A stretch of DNA of 64,000 bases from Clostridium ljungdahlii DSM 13528. Its GTDB lineage: Bacteria > Bacillota > Clostridia > Clostridiales > Clostridiaceae. The notes under the pieces are model-generated. The model was given only the letters and a program-made list of their open reading frames with translations, did not search any database and was not told the DNA's origin. A program made the position numbers and the translations under genes. The stretch lies in assembly GCF_000143685.1 (NCBI RefSeq), contig NC_014328.1, positions 4,092,001 to 4,156,000 of the forward strand, given 5' to 3'. Below are positions 25,302 through 33,815 of this stretch, piece after piece; positions within the stretch are counted from its first letter, which is position 1; each line of letters opens with the position of its first letter.

Positions 25302-25329
25302 ATTATAGCATATGCTAATTATATATCAA
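25302..25329 (-). promoter_or_regulatory. Promoter of DUF1847 gene with TAGCATATGCTA palindrome
   Basis: Minus strand TTGATA (25324-25329) and TATAAT (25302-25307) with a 16-bp spacer. The perfect palindrome TAGCATATGCTA (25306-25317) lies within the spacer and overlaps the first -10 bases. It resembles the TRGCA-NN-TGYYA operators of the ORP-like set but sits at a different offset, so common regulation is only possible. Confidence 0.5.
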
Positions 25330-25454
25330 TTCCAACTTAAGTCTTTCATACATCCCATTTTATCTTTGGAGGCTATATACTTAATAGAATTTCTTATTTG
25401 GTATATTATACAATTTTGAATACTAACATCCCAAAGTACTGATTTTATAAATAT

Positions 25455-26183
25455 TTAATTATATACAGGCATTATTTTACTCTTATCATTCATATAATTT
25501 TTCGGTGAAACATGCAGTTCTTTTTTCATATTTACTGAAGCAAAGAAAATCTCTTCTACACTATTCATACCGATAATTTCTAACCGTTTTTTTAACCAGT
25601 CCTCAGAAAGATTCAATTTTTTCAATGTTTCACTATATACTATCCCATCAACTATTACTGGATATGATATAGAAGGATCTTTTTTAATTAAATTTATATC
25701 TTCAATAGTTACCTCGGTTTTATATGGTTTTTTAAGTACTGAAACATTGCCGTTTGGCTCCACAATTGCTAAATATACATCTTTAATATCAAATACTTCC
25801 TTTTCCCTCAGCATTTGAAGAACATTATCAATTGAATAATGTATCTTTGTAAGGTTTGATACTATAAACTTTCCATCTTGAATAACAATTGTAGGCTCAA
25901 ATGTCACTATGTGCCCGAACTTTCTATATTTTATCTTTAATTTTGAAATCAGTTTCTGCAAGAGCCCAATTAGAATAATTGCTACTGCAGTATGTATATG
26001 TTCAATTTTTGGATCTGCTATATCAGCACCTACTACAGCTTCTAACGTTATTACTACTATAAAGTCAAAAATCGGAAGTTCTCCAACAGAGCGTTTCCCC
26101 ATATATATAGTTATTCCTAGTGCTAAAGGTAGGATAGTTACTATTCTGCCGCCTACTATTAAAAATTCCTTAATTAAATGCAT
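25455..26183 (-). CDS. DUF421 (YetF-type) membrane protein
   Basis: 242 residues. Three N-terminal transmembrane helices, then the cytoplasmic DUF421 domain (YRKFGHIVTFEPTIVIQDGK and the following region). It belongs to the YetF family of small membrane proteins widespread in spore-formers. The conserved arginine pair usually found in the GxRSxxxL motif appears as GKRSVGELPIFDF. Start ATG at 26183 after AAAGGAG. It is 56 bases downstream of another DUF421 gene, so they are probably one operon. Confidence 0.8.
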   Translation of the reverse strand: MHLIKEFLIVGGRIVTILPLALGITIYMGKRSVGELPIFDFIVVITLEAVVGADIADPKIEHIHTAVAIILIGLLQKLISKLKIKYRKFGHIVTFEPTIVIQDGKFIVSNLTKIHYSIDNVLQMLREKEVFDIKDVYLAIVEPNGNVSVLKKPYKTEVTIEDINLIKKDPSISYPVIVDGIVYSETLKKLNLSEDWLKKRLEIIGMNSVEEIFFASVNMKKELHVSPKNYMNDKSKIMPVYN

Positions 26184-26239
26184 ATAAATACAGCTCCTTT
26201 AACAATGTTATTTACCAAATTAGTATATATTAGATAATT

Positions 26240-26848
26240 TTATGGTTCTTTTTTATTTCCTTCAAACTTCCTACTACTAATCTCTTGAAAAATATTATTT
26301 TGTTCATTATTGTTACTTTGAGATATTATATTGCTTCCTATCATTTTTTTCATTTGTGATATTTCTACCATTAAAGTCATAAAATCTTCCTTTGTTAAAG
26401 GCTTCTTGTTATCCTTCAGCTCATATCCCAGTTGACCACTTACCTCAATGGTTGCATATTTGACATCCTCTATTGAGGATATTCCAACTTGCCTCAAACG
26501 GGTTTCCAGCCTATCAATAGATAACCTCAATTTCCTCAAATTTTTTATATTAGGTACCCCATTCTGAATAACTATAACAGCTTTACCTGAAAATAAACTT
26601 TCTAAAAAGTCTACTTTTACCTCTATATACTCTGTAATTATCATTAATATCGCCAACACAAGTGCCACTAGAAAGGTAATAAATAATCCATTTCCAGTTA
26701 CAGGCTGAATTAGCAGCGACCCTAAACCTATCATTACAATAGTTTGAGATATTGTCATTTGTGATATAGATTTTCTTCCTCCTATTCTCAATATAAATGT
26801 TCCTACAAAAAAAATAAGTATTGACTGCCAAATCCAATCGAGTTTCAT
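26240..26848 (-). CDS. DUF421 (YetF-type) membrane protein
   Basis: 202 residues. Transmembrane segments WIWQSILIFFVGTFILRIGG and further hydrophobic stretches to ~80, with the family motif GGRKSISQMTISQTIV, then VIVQNGVPNIKNLRKLRLSI in the soluble domain. It ends in a hydrophilic, asparagine-rich tail. The ATG at 26848 has AAGGAG 9 bases upstream; a TTG three codons earlier is inside the spacing region. Related to the following gene but not a recent duplicate. Confidence 0.82.
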   Translation of the reverse strand: MKLDWIWQSILIFFVGTFILRIGGRKSISQMTISQTIVMIGLGSLLIQPVTGNGLFITFLVALVLAILMIITEYIEVKVDFLESLFSGKAVIVIQNGVPNIKNLRKLRLSIDRLETRLRQVGISSIEDVKYATIEVSGQLGYELKDNKKPLTKEDFMTLMVEISQMKKMIGSNIISQSNNNEQNNIFQEISSRKFEGNKKEP

Positions 26849-27161
26849 TCTTTTCAACTCCTTAAAAAGTAATCTGTCTTTTTTTATTATTTTCTATTAC
26901 TATTAAATTCATTCGTTAATATCTTATAAGACTTTTTAAACATATGATCATAATAAAGCCCTTAATATCACGCTGTTTGTACTAAAAAACTCCAAGCATA
27001 CTTAGTACACCTGAAGTTGTATTTTTTAGATTTATTAGATTATCAGTGCACTACAAAGTTGTACTTCCACTACAGTTTAAAAATACTGCGTCACAATATT
27101 TTTATATTAAGTCAAAATTTTATATGTGCAAAAGTTTACTTTTAACTTACAACAAACCCTA
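26849..27161. other. Intergenic region between DUF421 operon and binding-protein gene
   Basis: About 310 bases, A/T-rich, holding the promoter of the DUF421 pair at its high end and the 3' end of the binding-protein gene transcript at its low end. Repeated short strings (AAAAAACTCCAAG, GAAGTTGTATTTTTT, AAAGTTGTACTTCC) near 26985-27080 suggest weak stem-loops. No coding frame stands out. Confidence 0.4.
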
Positions 27162-28271
27162 TTATTTTAAAGTTATTTTTTTAAATCCACCAAAGTTGTT
27201 TGCCATTTGTGAATAAACTTCTTTTCCAAGAATAAACTTATAAATTTCATCGGCTTTCTTTACTGGATCCACATCCTTAAATTTTTCAGGGTATAGAACT
27301 TTGCCTAAATAATAGGCATCTGCCATGGCGGTTTCAATATTTGTATCATAAAAATTGTAAGGCATCTGTGAGTACACTTCACCATTTTTTACTGCAGAAA
27401 GATTATTATAATAATCAGGATTCTTTTTATAATCTTCCTGTACTACCTGAAGCCCTCCCTCATCTATAAAAACTTTTTCTGGATTCCATTTAAGAAGTTT
27501 TTCTTTATCTATCATGACTGTGCCTGTTTTTCCTGTTTCGTCCACTACATTTTTTCCGTTTACAGCCTTAAGCAGTGAGTAATTTCCCTGAGTACTTTCA
27601 ATACCATGAGAACCTTTCATGCTTACAGCTCCGATATATGTACTTGGCATTTTATTTTCAGGAACATCTCTAGTCCTTTTATATAAGTCATTTTTACAAT
27701 TTTTCATATAGTCAACTACTTGCTGTGCTCTATTTTCATTGTTAGTAACTTTGCCAATAATTTGTAAAGAATTATACACATCAGGGTCAAAAGTAGATTG
27801 TTTTCCATAACTTACAACTACAACAGGTATATTAGTTTTAGATTGTAACTCATCAGCAGAGGATTTATCTGAGGAATAAGTAGAAAAAATTACATCTGGC
27901 TTAACAGAAAGTATTTTTTCAGCATCTGGTGAATTATTAGGTCCACCTTGACCTATAGCTGTAAGTTTTTTAATTTCAGGATTTACCATCATATATGGTT
28001 TTCCTACAGCCTTACCTTTTTCCATCTGTTCCACGCCTACTAATTTTTTTGAACCATTTATATAACAGTAAAGTCTCAATGCCCCTGGTCCAATGGCTAC
28101 AACTTTATTTGCCTTTGCATTTAATGTAACCTTTCTCCCAACTAAATCTGTTACAGTTATCTTTTCAGATTTTGAACCTGAAGTTTCAGCTGATTTAGAA
28201 GAACATCCTGCAAATAGAAATGTTATTATAAATACGCTTACAAGCAATAAGCTTGAAATTTTCCTATGCAT
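27162..28271 (-). CDS. FecB/BtuF-like ABC substrate-binding lipoprotein
   Basis: 369 residues. Lipoprotein signal ending LFAGCSSKS, then the helical-backbone (class III) binding-protein fold: VTDLVGRKVTLNAKANKVVA, AEKILSVKPDVIFSTYSS, ELQSKTNIPVVVVSYG and WNPEKVFIDEGG. It has a close paralogue at 29193 and is next to a MOSC gene. The ligand is undecided; the surroundings (ModABC, MOSC, FmdE) argue for a molybdenum/tungsten compound over siderophore or B12. A structured leader RNA precedes it. ATG at 28271 after AAGGGG. Confidence 0.82.
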   Translation of the reverse strand: MHRKISSLLLVSVFIITFLFAGCSSKSAETSGSKSEKITVTDLVGRKVTLNAKANKVVAIGPGALRLYCYINGSKKLVGVEQMEKGKAVGKPYMMVNPEIKKLTAIGQGGPNNSPDAEKILSVKPDVIFSTYSSDKSSADELQSKTNIPVVVVSYGKQSTFDPDVYNSLQIIGKVTNNENRAQQVVDYMKNCKNDLYKRTRDVPENKMPSTYIGAVSMKGSHGIESTQGNYSLLKAVNGKNVVDETGKTGTVMIDKEKLLKWNPEKVFIDEGGLQVVQEDYKKNPDYYNNLSAVKNGEVYSQMPYNFYDTNIETAMADAYYLGKVLYPEKFKDVDPVKKADEIYKFILGKEVYSQMANNFGGFKKITLK

Positions 28272-28288
28272 AATTTATCCCCTTCTCT

Positions 28289-28405
28289 AAGGCATCTTCA
28301 AAAAACAACTAGTCATCATATTGCATCGGCAGAACCCTTTGATAGAACAACTATCAGCGGAACCTATCTCCACATCTTTGACTTGTCATTTCTTTTCAAA
28401 TGCCT
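28289..28405 (-). ncRNA. Structured leader RNA, candidate molybdenum-cofactor-type riboswitch
   Basis: On the minus strand, between the MOSC terminator and the binding-protein gene, a ~117-base element is closed by AGGCAT (28399-28404) pairing with ATGCCT (28290-28295), continued by imperfect pairing AAATGACAAGTC with GACTAGTTGTTTT. Inside are a TGATAG-N5-CTATCA hairpin and two conserved-looking strings, AGGTTCCGCTGA and AAAGGGTTCTGCCGA. Those strings resemble what I remember of the Moco RNA consensus, but I cannot run the covariance model. The location upstream of a metal-uptake gene next to MOSC and mod genes supports the idea. Identity as a riboswitch is inference. Confidence 0.5.
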
Positions 28406-28542
28406 AATTTAATATATTATTTAAATAAATTAGCAATTTTTGTACCAATTCTTCAATTAATATATATATAAATAAAGTGCACTGTAATATTAGAGCAGGC
28501 AACTATCAAATAAAGTAATTTTGTAAATAAAAATGCATATAA

Positions 28543-28578
28543 AAAATGATATTGTCCTTTTTTAAACAATATCATTTT
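28543..28578 (-). terminator. Terminator of the MOSC gene
   Basis: Perfect 13-bp stem (28543-28555 with 28566-28578) and a 10-nt loop; minus strand ends in a T6 run. It is 46 bases past the MOSC stop and isolates it from the following leader RNA and binding-protein gene. Confidence 0.8.
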
Positions 28579-28623
28579 GATAAAATATATATTTCATTTT
28601 GAGAACATTTTATCATTTTAAAA

Positions 28624-29040
28624 CTAAATAACTTCTACAGGATCACCAACATTTATTTTTCCACCTTTAACTACTATGCCAAATCTACCTTCTCTACTAA
28701 CTATATAAGGCCTACCACATTCTTTGTATTTATCTTTTCCTATATAAAGTATTTTAATTACAACTTCTCCAATTCGAATTGAACTATCAACACCAAGATT
28801 GTTAAGAGGAATACCTGATATAGTAATATTTTCAGTAAATCCACCTTTTTTAACTTCCTCAATTTTATCAGAAGGAACCTTTTCTAAAGCCTCTATAGGT
28901 AATATACTTATCTGCCTATCCCAATTTCCTGCATGTGCATCCCCTTCAATACCAAATTTTTCAATAACATTAACTGAGGGAACTTGAATTTTTTCAGTTC
29001 CTCTTTTTTCACTAATATTTAAAGAAACTACTTTTCCCAT
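28624..29040 (-). CDS. MOSC domain protein
   Basis: 138 residues: a stand-alone MOSC domain (MOCO sulfurase C-terminal). GKVVSLNISEKRGTEKIQVP, EKFGIEGDAHAGNWDRQISI, GGFTENITISGIPLNN and RIGEVVIKILYIGKDKYKEC, with the conserved cysteine in KYKECGRPY. MOSC proteins carry persulfide sulfur to molybdenum cofactors. It lies between two paralogous binding-protein genes, which strengthens the molybdenum/tungsten interpretation of this region. ATG at 29040; own terminator at 28543. Confidence 0.88.
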   Translation of the reverse strand: MGKVVSLNISEKRGTEKIQVPSVNVIEKFGIEGDAHAGNWDRQISILPIEALEKVPSDKIEEVKKGGFTENITISGIPLNNLGVDSSIRIGEVVIKILYIGKDKYKECGRPYIVSREGRFGIVVKGGKINVGDPVEVI

Positions 29041-29192
29041 TAAACTCTGCCTCCATATTTAAATTTTATTTAATATGTTTTACATAGTATTTAATTTAAT
29101 ATTACTTATCTAAATTATCTTAAGCAGTATATGTTTTGTTTACCTATATATAACAATATCAAAAAAATTCTAACAAATCAATTAATTTAAGC

Positions 29193-30323
29193 TTATTTTT
29201 TGTTTATGAACTTATTCAATTGTTTAAGCGTTATCTTTTTAAATCCTCCATAATCTTTTGCCATTTGAGAATAAAGTTCTTTTCCAAGAAGGAACTTATA
29301 AATTTCATCGGCCTTTTTCTCTGGATTAATATCCTTAAATTTTTCAGGATAGAGAACTTTACCAAGATAATATGTATCTGCTAATGCAGTATCTATATTG
29401 TTATAATAGGCAACATAGGGTAATTGGCCATATAATTCTCCATTTTTTACTGCAGAAAGGGAATTATAGAAGTTGGAGTTTTTCCCATAATCTTGCTGTA
29501 CTAAAGTATATCCACCCTCGTCAATAATTATTTTTTGAGGATTCCATGTTAAAAGTTTTTCTTTGTCAATCATAACTGATCCACTTTTCCCAGTTTCATC
29601 TGCCACATTCTTAGCATTTAATATTTCAAGTTGAGGATAATTGGCTGATGTACTTTCAATGCCATGAGTTCCTTTCATGGAAAGTGCACCAACATACACA
29701 CTCTGTTTTTCCTCATTTGATATGTCTTTGGTTCGCTTGCTTAAATCATTCTTACAATTTTCCATATAATCTACTATATCATTAGCTCTTTTTTCTTTTC
29801 CTATAACCTTACCTATAAGTTTCAATGCAGTATACATTTTTTGATCAAATACTACATTATTTCCACAGGTAAGATTTACTACAGGAATTCCTGTCTTATT
29901 TTGCAGTTCTTCAGCCCCTGATTTATCAACAATATCTCCAGCAATAATTACATCAGGTTTTACATTAAGGATTAATTCAGGATTAGGATCTGCCGGAAAT
30001 CCAGGTCCTATTACAGGTAATTTCTTAAGTCCAGGATTTGCAAGCATGTAAGGTCGTCCGTCAGAACTTGTCTGCTGTGCCTTTTCTACACCAACAAGTT
30101 CATTTATACCATTAACATAACAATATAATCTCATTGCCGATCCAATAGCCACTACACGCCTAATATTTGCAGGAATAGTAACTTTCCTTCCATCCATATC
30201 AGTTAAATTTATTTTTTCTGGTTTCTCAGATGATTTAGATATTCCCTTATTGCCACAGCCACTAAATACACATGTAATTAAGAATAACATGGCAACCATC
30301 ATGCATGAAAATTTTTTATACAT
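29193..30323 (-). CDS. FecB/BtuF-like ABC substrate-binding lipoprotein (paralogue)
   Basis: 376 residues, with lipobox LITCVFSGCGNKG and the same fold and motifs as the gene at 27162 (LTDMDGRKVTIPANIRRVVA, NPELILNVKPDVIIAGDI, ELQNKTGIPVVNLTCGNN, WNPQKIIIDEGGYT). The C-terminal 60 residues are nearly identical between the two. It heads toward the ABC ATPase gene (15 bases upstream), so this copy is the operon's binding protein and the 27162 copy an independently controlled version. ATG at 30323 after GGGAGAGG. Confidence 0.84.
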   Translation of the reverse strand: MYKKFSCMMVAMLFLITCVFSGCGNKGISKSSEKPEKINLTDMDGRKVTIPANIRRVVAIGSAMRLYCYVNGINELVGVEKAQQTSSDGRPYMLANPGLKKLPVIGPGFPADPNPELILNVKPDVIIAGDIVDKSGAEELQNKTGIPVVNLTCGNNVVFDQKMYTALKLIGKVIGKEKRANDIVDYMENCKNDLSKRTKDISNEEKQSVYVGALSMKGTHGIESTSANYPQLEILNAKNVADETGKSGSVMIDKEKLLTWNPQKIIIDEGGYTLVQQDYGKNSNFYNSLSAVKNGELYGQLPYVAYYNNIDTALADTYYLGKVLYPEKFKDINPEKKADEIYKFLLGKELYSQMAKDYGGFKKITLKQLNKFINKK

Positions 30324-30337
30324 AATAACCTCTCCCT

Positions 30338-31090
30338 TTATAGTGGTACAACTACAGGAGTATTTCTATATTTTTCAATAGCTACTGAAACAGAATAAAC
30401 GCTTTCAATGTTTTCAGGCGTCATTACTTCCCTTCCACCTGCAGCAAAAATACTCCCATCTTTTAATAGAACAAATTTATCTGCAAATCTTATAGCAAGA
30501 TTTAGATCATGTACTATCATTACGGCGGCAATTTGCTGAGTCTTAACTATTTCCCTAATAATTCTTATGACTTCAAGTTGATTTTTTAAATCCAAATTAC
30601 TTGTAGGTTCATCTAAAAGAAGCACCTCTGGCTTCTGGGCAAGTGCCCTTGCAATTACAACCTTTTGTAATTCACCGCCACTTAATTCATCCAAATATCT
30701 TAAAGAATAATCTTCAAGTCCAAGCGCTTTAACAGCCTTATTCACTATTTCAATATCCTCTTTTGAAATATTCCATTTTATATATGGTTTTCTCCCTAAA
30801 AGCACCGAATCAAAAACAGTAGTCCTAACACTTATCTGCTGCTGGGAAACATAGCCTATCCTTTGAGCAAGCTTCATGGGACTAAGCTTAAAAATTTCAT
30901 CACCTTCGATTAATACAGTACCGGACTGTGCCTTTAATATATGATTTATACATTTAAGGAGGGTGGATTTTCCTGCTCCATTTGTCCCCAAGATCACAAG
31001 ACATTCCCCTTTTTTTACTGAAAAATTAATATCTTTAAGAACAGATCTACTTGGATACTTAAAAGTAAGCCCCTTTACAGATAAAATCAT
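30338..31090 (-). CDS. FecE/BtuD-type ABC transporter ATPase
   Basis: 250 residues. Walker A GTNGAGKSTLLKC, Q-loop IGYVSQQQISVRTTVFDSVL (with LGRKP), signature LSGGELQKVVIARALA, Walker B PEVLLLDEPTSNLDLKNQ and the HDLNLAIRFAD switch. This is the class that energises iron-siderophore, B12 and molybdate (MolC) importers. Its start overlaps the permease stop by 4 bases. Substrate follows the binding protein and is inferred to be Mo/W-related. Confidence 0.88.
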   Translation of the reverse strand: MILSVKGLTFKYPSRSVLKDINFSVKKGECLVILGTNGAGKSTLLKCINHILKAQSGTVLIEGDEIFKLSPMKLAQRIGYVSQQQISVRTTVFDSVLLGRKPYIKWNISKEDIEIVNKAVKALGLEDYSLRYLDELSGGELQKVVIARALAQKPEVLLLDEPTSNLDLKNQLEVIRIIREIVKTQQIAAVMIVHDLNLAIRFADKFVLLKDGSIFAAGGREVMTPENIESVYSVSVAIEKYRNTPVVVPL

Positions 31091-32154
31091 TTTCTCTTAT
31101 ACCCCCTCATAAGCAAATATAAAAACATAGGTGCTCCCATAAAAGATGTAATAGCACCAACAGGAAGTATTATAGGTGAAATTATGGTCCTTGCAAAGGT
31201 GTCAGAAACAAGAAGTAAAAGTGATCCCATAAGTGCAGATGCAGGAATCAAGAAACGGTGATCCCCTCCAATAATTCTTCTCATTATCTGAGGTCCTATA
31301 AGTCCTATAAATCCTATAATACCTAGAAAAGAAACTGCTGCTGCAGTGATTAAAGAAGAAACAAACATTCCGCCAAACCGTACTCTTTCTACACTCACTC
31401 CAAGACTCTTGGCTGCTTCTTCTCCACTGTCCATAGCATTATAATCCCACTGCCTTATAACAAAATAAATCATTGATGCTATGATAAGAATTGCCATTAT
31501 AATTACTTCTTTCCAAGAAGCACGTCCAAGATCACCAAATGTCCAAAATACAACAGCTGCTACCTGAACATCCTGGGCAAAATACTGAATGAGTGTAATA
31601 CCAGCAGAAAAAAGTGACCCTATAGCTACTCCGGCAAGGAGTACTGCTTCTGAGGAAAGAGCTCTGAGTTTTGCAATCATTAAAATAACAACAGCAGCTA
31701 GCATGGAAAAGGAAAATGCACAAATAGTAACTATGTATGGATTATTTATAAGCACTGCATCACTACCGGTACTTTTAACGCTTCCTGCTCCAAATACTAT
31801 AATAGCAATATTTGCACCAAAAGCTGCAGCACTGGATATTCCTAAAGTTGACGGTGATGCAAGAGGGTTTCTTAAATTACTTTGCATTACACATCCCGCA
31901 ACAGATAGACCTGCACCTGCTATAATAGCAGCTAAAACTCTTGGGAGACGTATATTCCAAATTACAACGTTGGATAACCCATCCCCATTTTGAAAAATAG
32001 TCATTAAAATTTGGTACGGTTTAATATTTGATGAACCAGCACATATAGAAAATAAGGAAAATATTATGATTAGCAATAGTACAAATAAAATTACAATTTT
32101 TTTTCTTCCTGTATACTTTTCGTAATTTTCATGTATCTCTTCTTTCAATTTCAT
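31087..32154 (-). CDS. FecCD/BtuC-type ABC transporter permease
   Basis: 355 residues, about ten transmembrane helices. Conserved LRNPLASPSTLGISSAAAFG, GVAIGSLFSAGITLIQYFA and FIGLIGPQIMRRIIGGDHRF are the FecCD hallmarks. A single permease gene suggests a homodimeric channel as in BtuC or MolB. The ATG at 32154 is chosen over the preceding TTG; AAAGGAA is upstream. It follows a methyltransferase gene by 27 bases, indicating one operon from the FmdE-like gene downwards. Confidence 0.88.
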   Translation of the reverse strand: MKLKEEIHENYEKYTGRKKIVILFVLLLIIIFSLFSICAGSSNIKPYQILMTIFQNGDGLSNVVIWNIRLPRVLAAIIAGAGLSVAGCVMQSNLRNPLASPSTLGISSAAAFGANIAIIVFGAGSVKSTGSDAVLINNPYIVTICAFSFSMLAAVVILMIAKLRALSSEAVLLAGVAIGSLFSAGITLIQYFAQDVQVAAVVFWTFGDLGRASWKEVIIMAILIIASMIYFVIRQWDYNAMDSGEEAAKSLGVSVERVRFGGMFVSSLITAAAVSFLGIIGFIGLIGPQIMRRIIGGDHRFLIPASALMGSLLLLVSDTFARTIISPIILPVGAITSFMGAPMFLYLLMRGYKRK

Positions 32155-32183
32155 CAATTCCTTTGCTTATTTTTTATATGCTT

Positions 32184-33002
32184 CTACTTTTTCCAACAAA
32201 ACCATGCCACTTTAGAAGTTACCTTTTCTTCTACAATTCCATTTATTGCCTTGCTTTCTATGTAATCTCTAATTAAAACTTTATCTTCTTCTGTTAAAGG
32301 CTTTTTTCTTCCAAAATTAAGCAAGCATTTTTTGTAAAATTGATCTACAGGCTGATTTTTACTCCAATTTGAATCTACATAAGTTATCTTTGGATAATAA
32401 CCCATATTCCATAGTATATTAAGGGCACTATACATTTTATTCCCATAGGGCTTATCATTATGGCATCCTAAAATCATCTCAGAAATCTCATTTTTTAAGC
32501 TGTCTTTTCTCTCTACAAATCCACTTAAAAAGTACAAGTTTGTCCCACAATCAATCATTTTTATAAGATCTTCACAGCTATCTACAGCTGGCGTCATAGA
32601 TGCAAAAACCAAATCAAATTTTTCTTTCCATTTAAATTCTTCTAAACTTAAGTCTGGCCATGCCTTTTTTACAAATTTTACATTATTCCTGCATTCTTCC
32701 TTTAAATTTTTTTGGGCATACTTCAGCATATTTTCAGAAATATCTACAGCAGTAACACATTCAGATATTTCCGAAAACTTTCTACAATAAAATCCTGTAC
32801 CGCATCCTATATCCAATACGTTCTTAAATTTAATATTTTTATTTGCTTCAATAAATTCTAGTATAGAGATAAAATCTCTACTCTCTTTTTCCTCTATATC
32901 TTTGCTATTAAACTCTTCAGCCCTTTCATCCCAAAATTTTTCTTCCATATCATATGATTTCTTTGAAATATTCCACAAATTCGAAAAAAAGTTTATGTCC
33001 AT
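32184..33002 (-). CDS. Class I SAM-dependent methyltransferase
   Basis: 272 residues. Motif I VLDIGCGTGFYCRKF (~63-77), AVDISENMLKYAQ and FDLVFASMTPAVD place it in the class I (Rossmann) methyltransferases. Its methyl acceptor is unknown. It starts 3 bases after the FmdE-like gene and precedes the ABC permease. The same trio (FmdE-like, methyltransferase, FecBCD transporter) suggests modification or export/import of a metal-ligand compound; that is inference from context only. Confidence 0.82.
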   Translation of the reverse strand: MDINFFSNLWNISKKSYDMEEKFWDERAEEFNSKDIEEKESRDFISILEFIEANKNIKFKNVLDIGCGTGFYCRKFSEISECVTAVDISENMLKYAQKNLKEECRNNVKFVKKAWPDLSLEEFKWKEKFDLVFASMTPAVDSCEDLIKMIDCGTNLYFLSGFVERKDSLKNEISEMILGCHNDKPYGNKMYSALNILWNMGYYPKITYVDSNWSKNQPVDQFYKKCLLNFGRKKPLTEEDKVLIRDYIESKAINGIVEEKVTSKVAWFCWKK

Positions 33003-33005
33003 TCT

Positions 33006-33530
33006 TTACCACCCTCGTGTATATTCTTCAAAACAATCCAAGCAAAGTTTCTTTCCTTCACTCATTCTAATTTTATGCTCTGGAACACCTTCTCCACATT
33101 TATCGCAAATAACTGTATTAAACAATCTTGCAGTTTTGGGAACCTCAAACTTAGGTTTTTTTATTTCAAATACTTCATCTACCGGTGATTCTAAAATATA
33201 CCTTTCTCTTTCCTCTCTACTCATTTCACCCTTAAATTGTTTTAAAACTACCCTTATACTGTCTCCATTTTCTCTGTTAAAAAATGAAAATGCCATTTTA
33301 CCAGTACCCCTATATATTAGATTACCTTTTCCTAAAGTACATCCTGTTATAACTTGTACTGCATCAACACCACAAGCGTCATTTTCAGTAACACATACTA
33401 CTTCTTCATCAGATGAAAATTTTAAATTCATTTTCTCTACTGCCGCCTCACAGGCCTTAAATCCTATGGCAAGGCCTGGACATTCATGTCCATGAAATTG
33501 TATACATTTATTCCATAATTCTTTATTCAT
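33006..33530 (-). CDS. FmdE family protein with C-terminal zinc ribbon
   Basis: 174 residues. The N-terminal FmdE domain (PF02663) has CIQFHGHECPGLAIGFKACE with His/Cys metal ligands and TENDACGVDAVQVITGCTLG, followed by GKGNLIYRGTGKMAFSFFNR. The C-terminus adds CDKCGEGVPE and CLDCFEEYTRG, a zinc ribbon. FmdE proteins were named from formylmethanofuran dehydrogenase operons, and stand-alone copies often neighbour Mo/W or corrinoid-type transporters. The ATG at 33530 is chosen over the TTG before it because of GGGGAG spacing. First gene of its operon. Confidence 0.85.
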   Translation of the reverse strand: MNKELWNKCIQFHGHECPGLAIGFKACEAAVEKMNLKFSSDEEVVCVTENDACGVDAVQVITGCTLGKGNLIYRGTGKMAFSFFNRENGDSIRVVLKQFKGEMSREERERYILESPVDEVFEIKKPKFEVPKTARLFNTVICDKCGEGVPEHKIRMSEGKKLCLDCFEEYTRGW

Positions 33531-33740
33531 CAATAATCTCCCCTTTCACTTATTTAAATTATACAAGCAATTTTCAAGCCAAAATGTAATATATAAATTA
33601 AAAATGCATATATCGCAAGCAGAATTCTTGGCATAAGACAAAAATACTGCTTAAAACTAAGTTTTTTAAATTTTCTTCTAACAGGTTATAATTGAAGTTA
33701 GATAAAAATAAAAATTTAATTTTATTATAATGATACAGAA

Positions 33741-33780
33741 TTAGTCCCATAATGATATGGTAGCATCATTATGAGACTAA
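33741..33780. terminator. 16-bp stem-loop between FmdE-like and modD genes
   Basis: Arms 33741-33756 and 33765-33780 pair with one mismatch and an 8-nt loop. It lies 35 bases past the modD stop on the minus strand. Neither side has a T-tract, so it is either a weak terminator or a processing/stability structure. The rest of the 280-base spacer up to 33530 is A/T-rich and should carry the promoter for the FmdE operon. Confidence 0.5.
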
Positions 33781-33815
33781 TCTAAAACAGAAGTATAATC
33801 AATTCCAACAAATAT

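Noticed and set aside
33629-33640. TGGCATAAGACA upstream of the FmdE-like gene as another member of the paired-operator set
   Set aside because: It has mismatches at key positions, no partner at 40 bp and no matching -10/-35 spacing.
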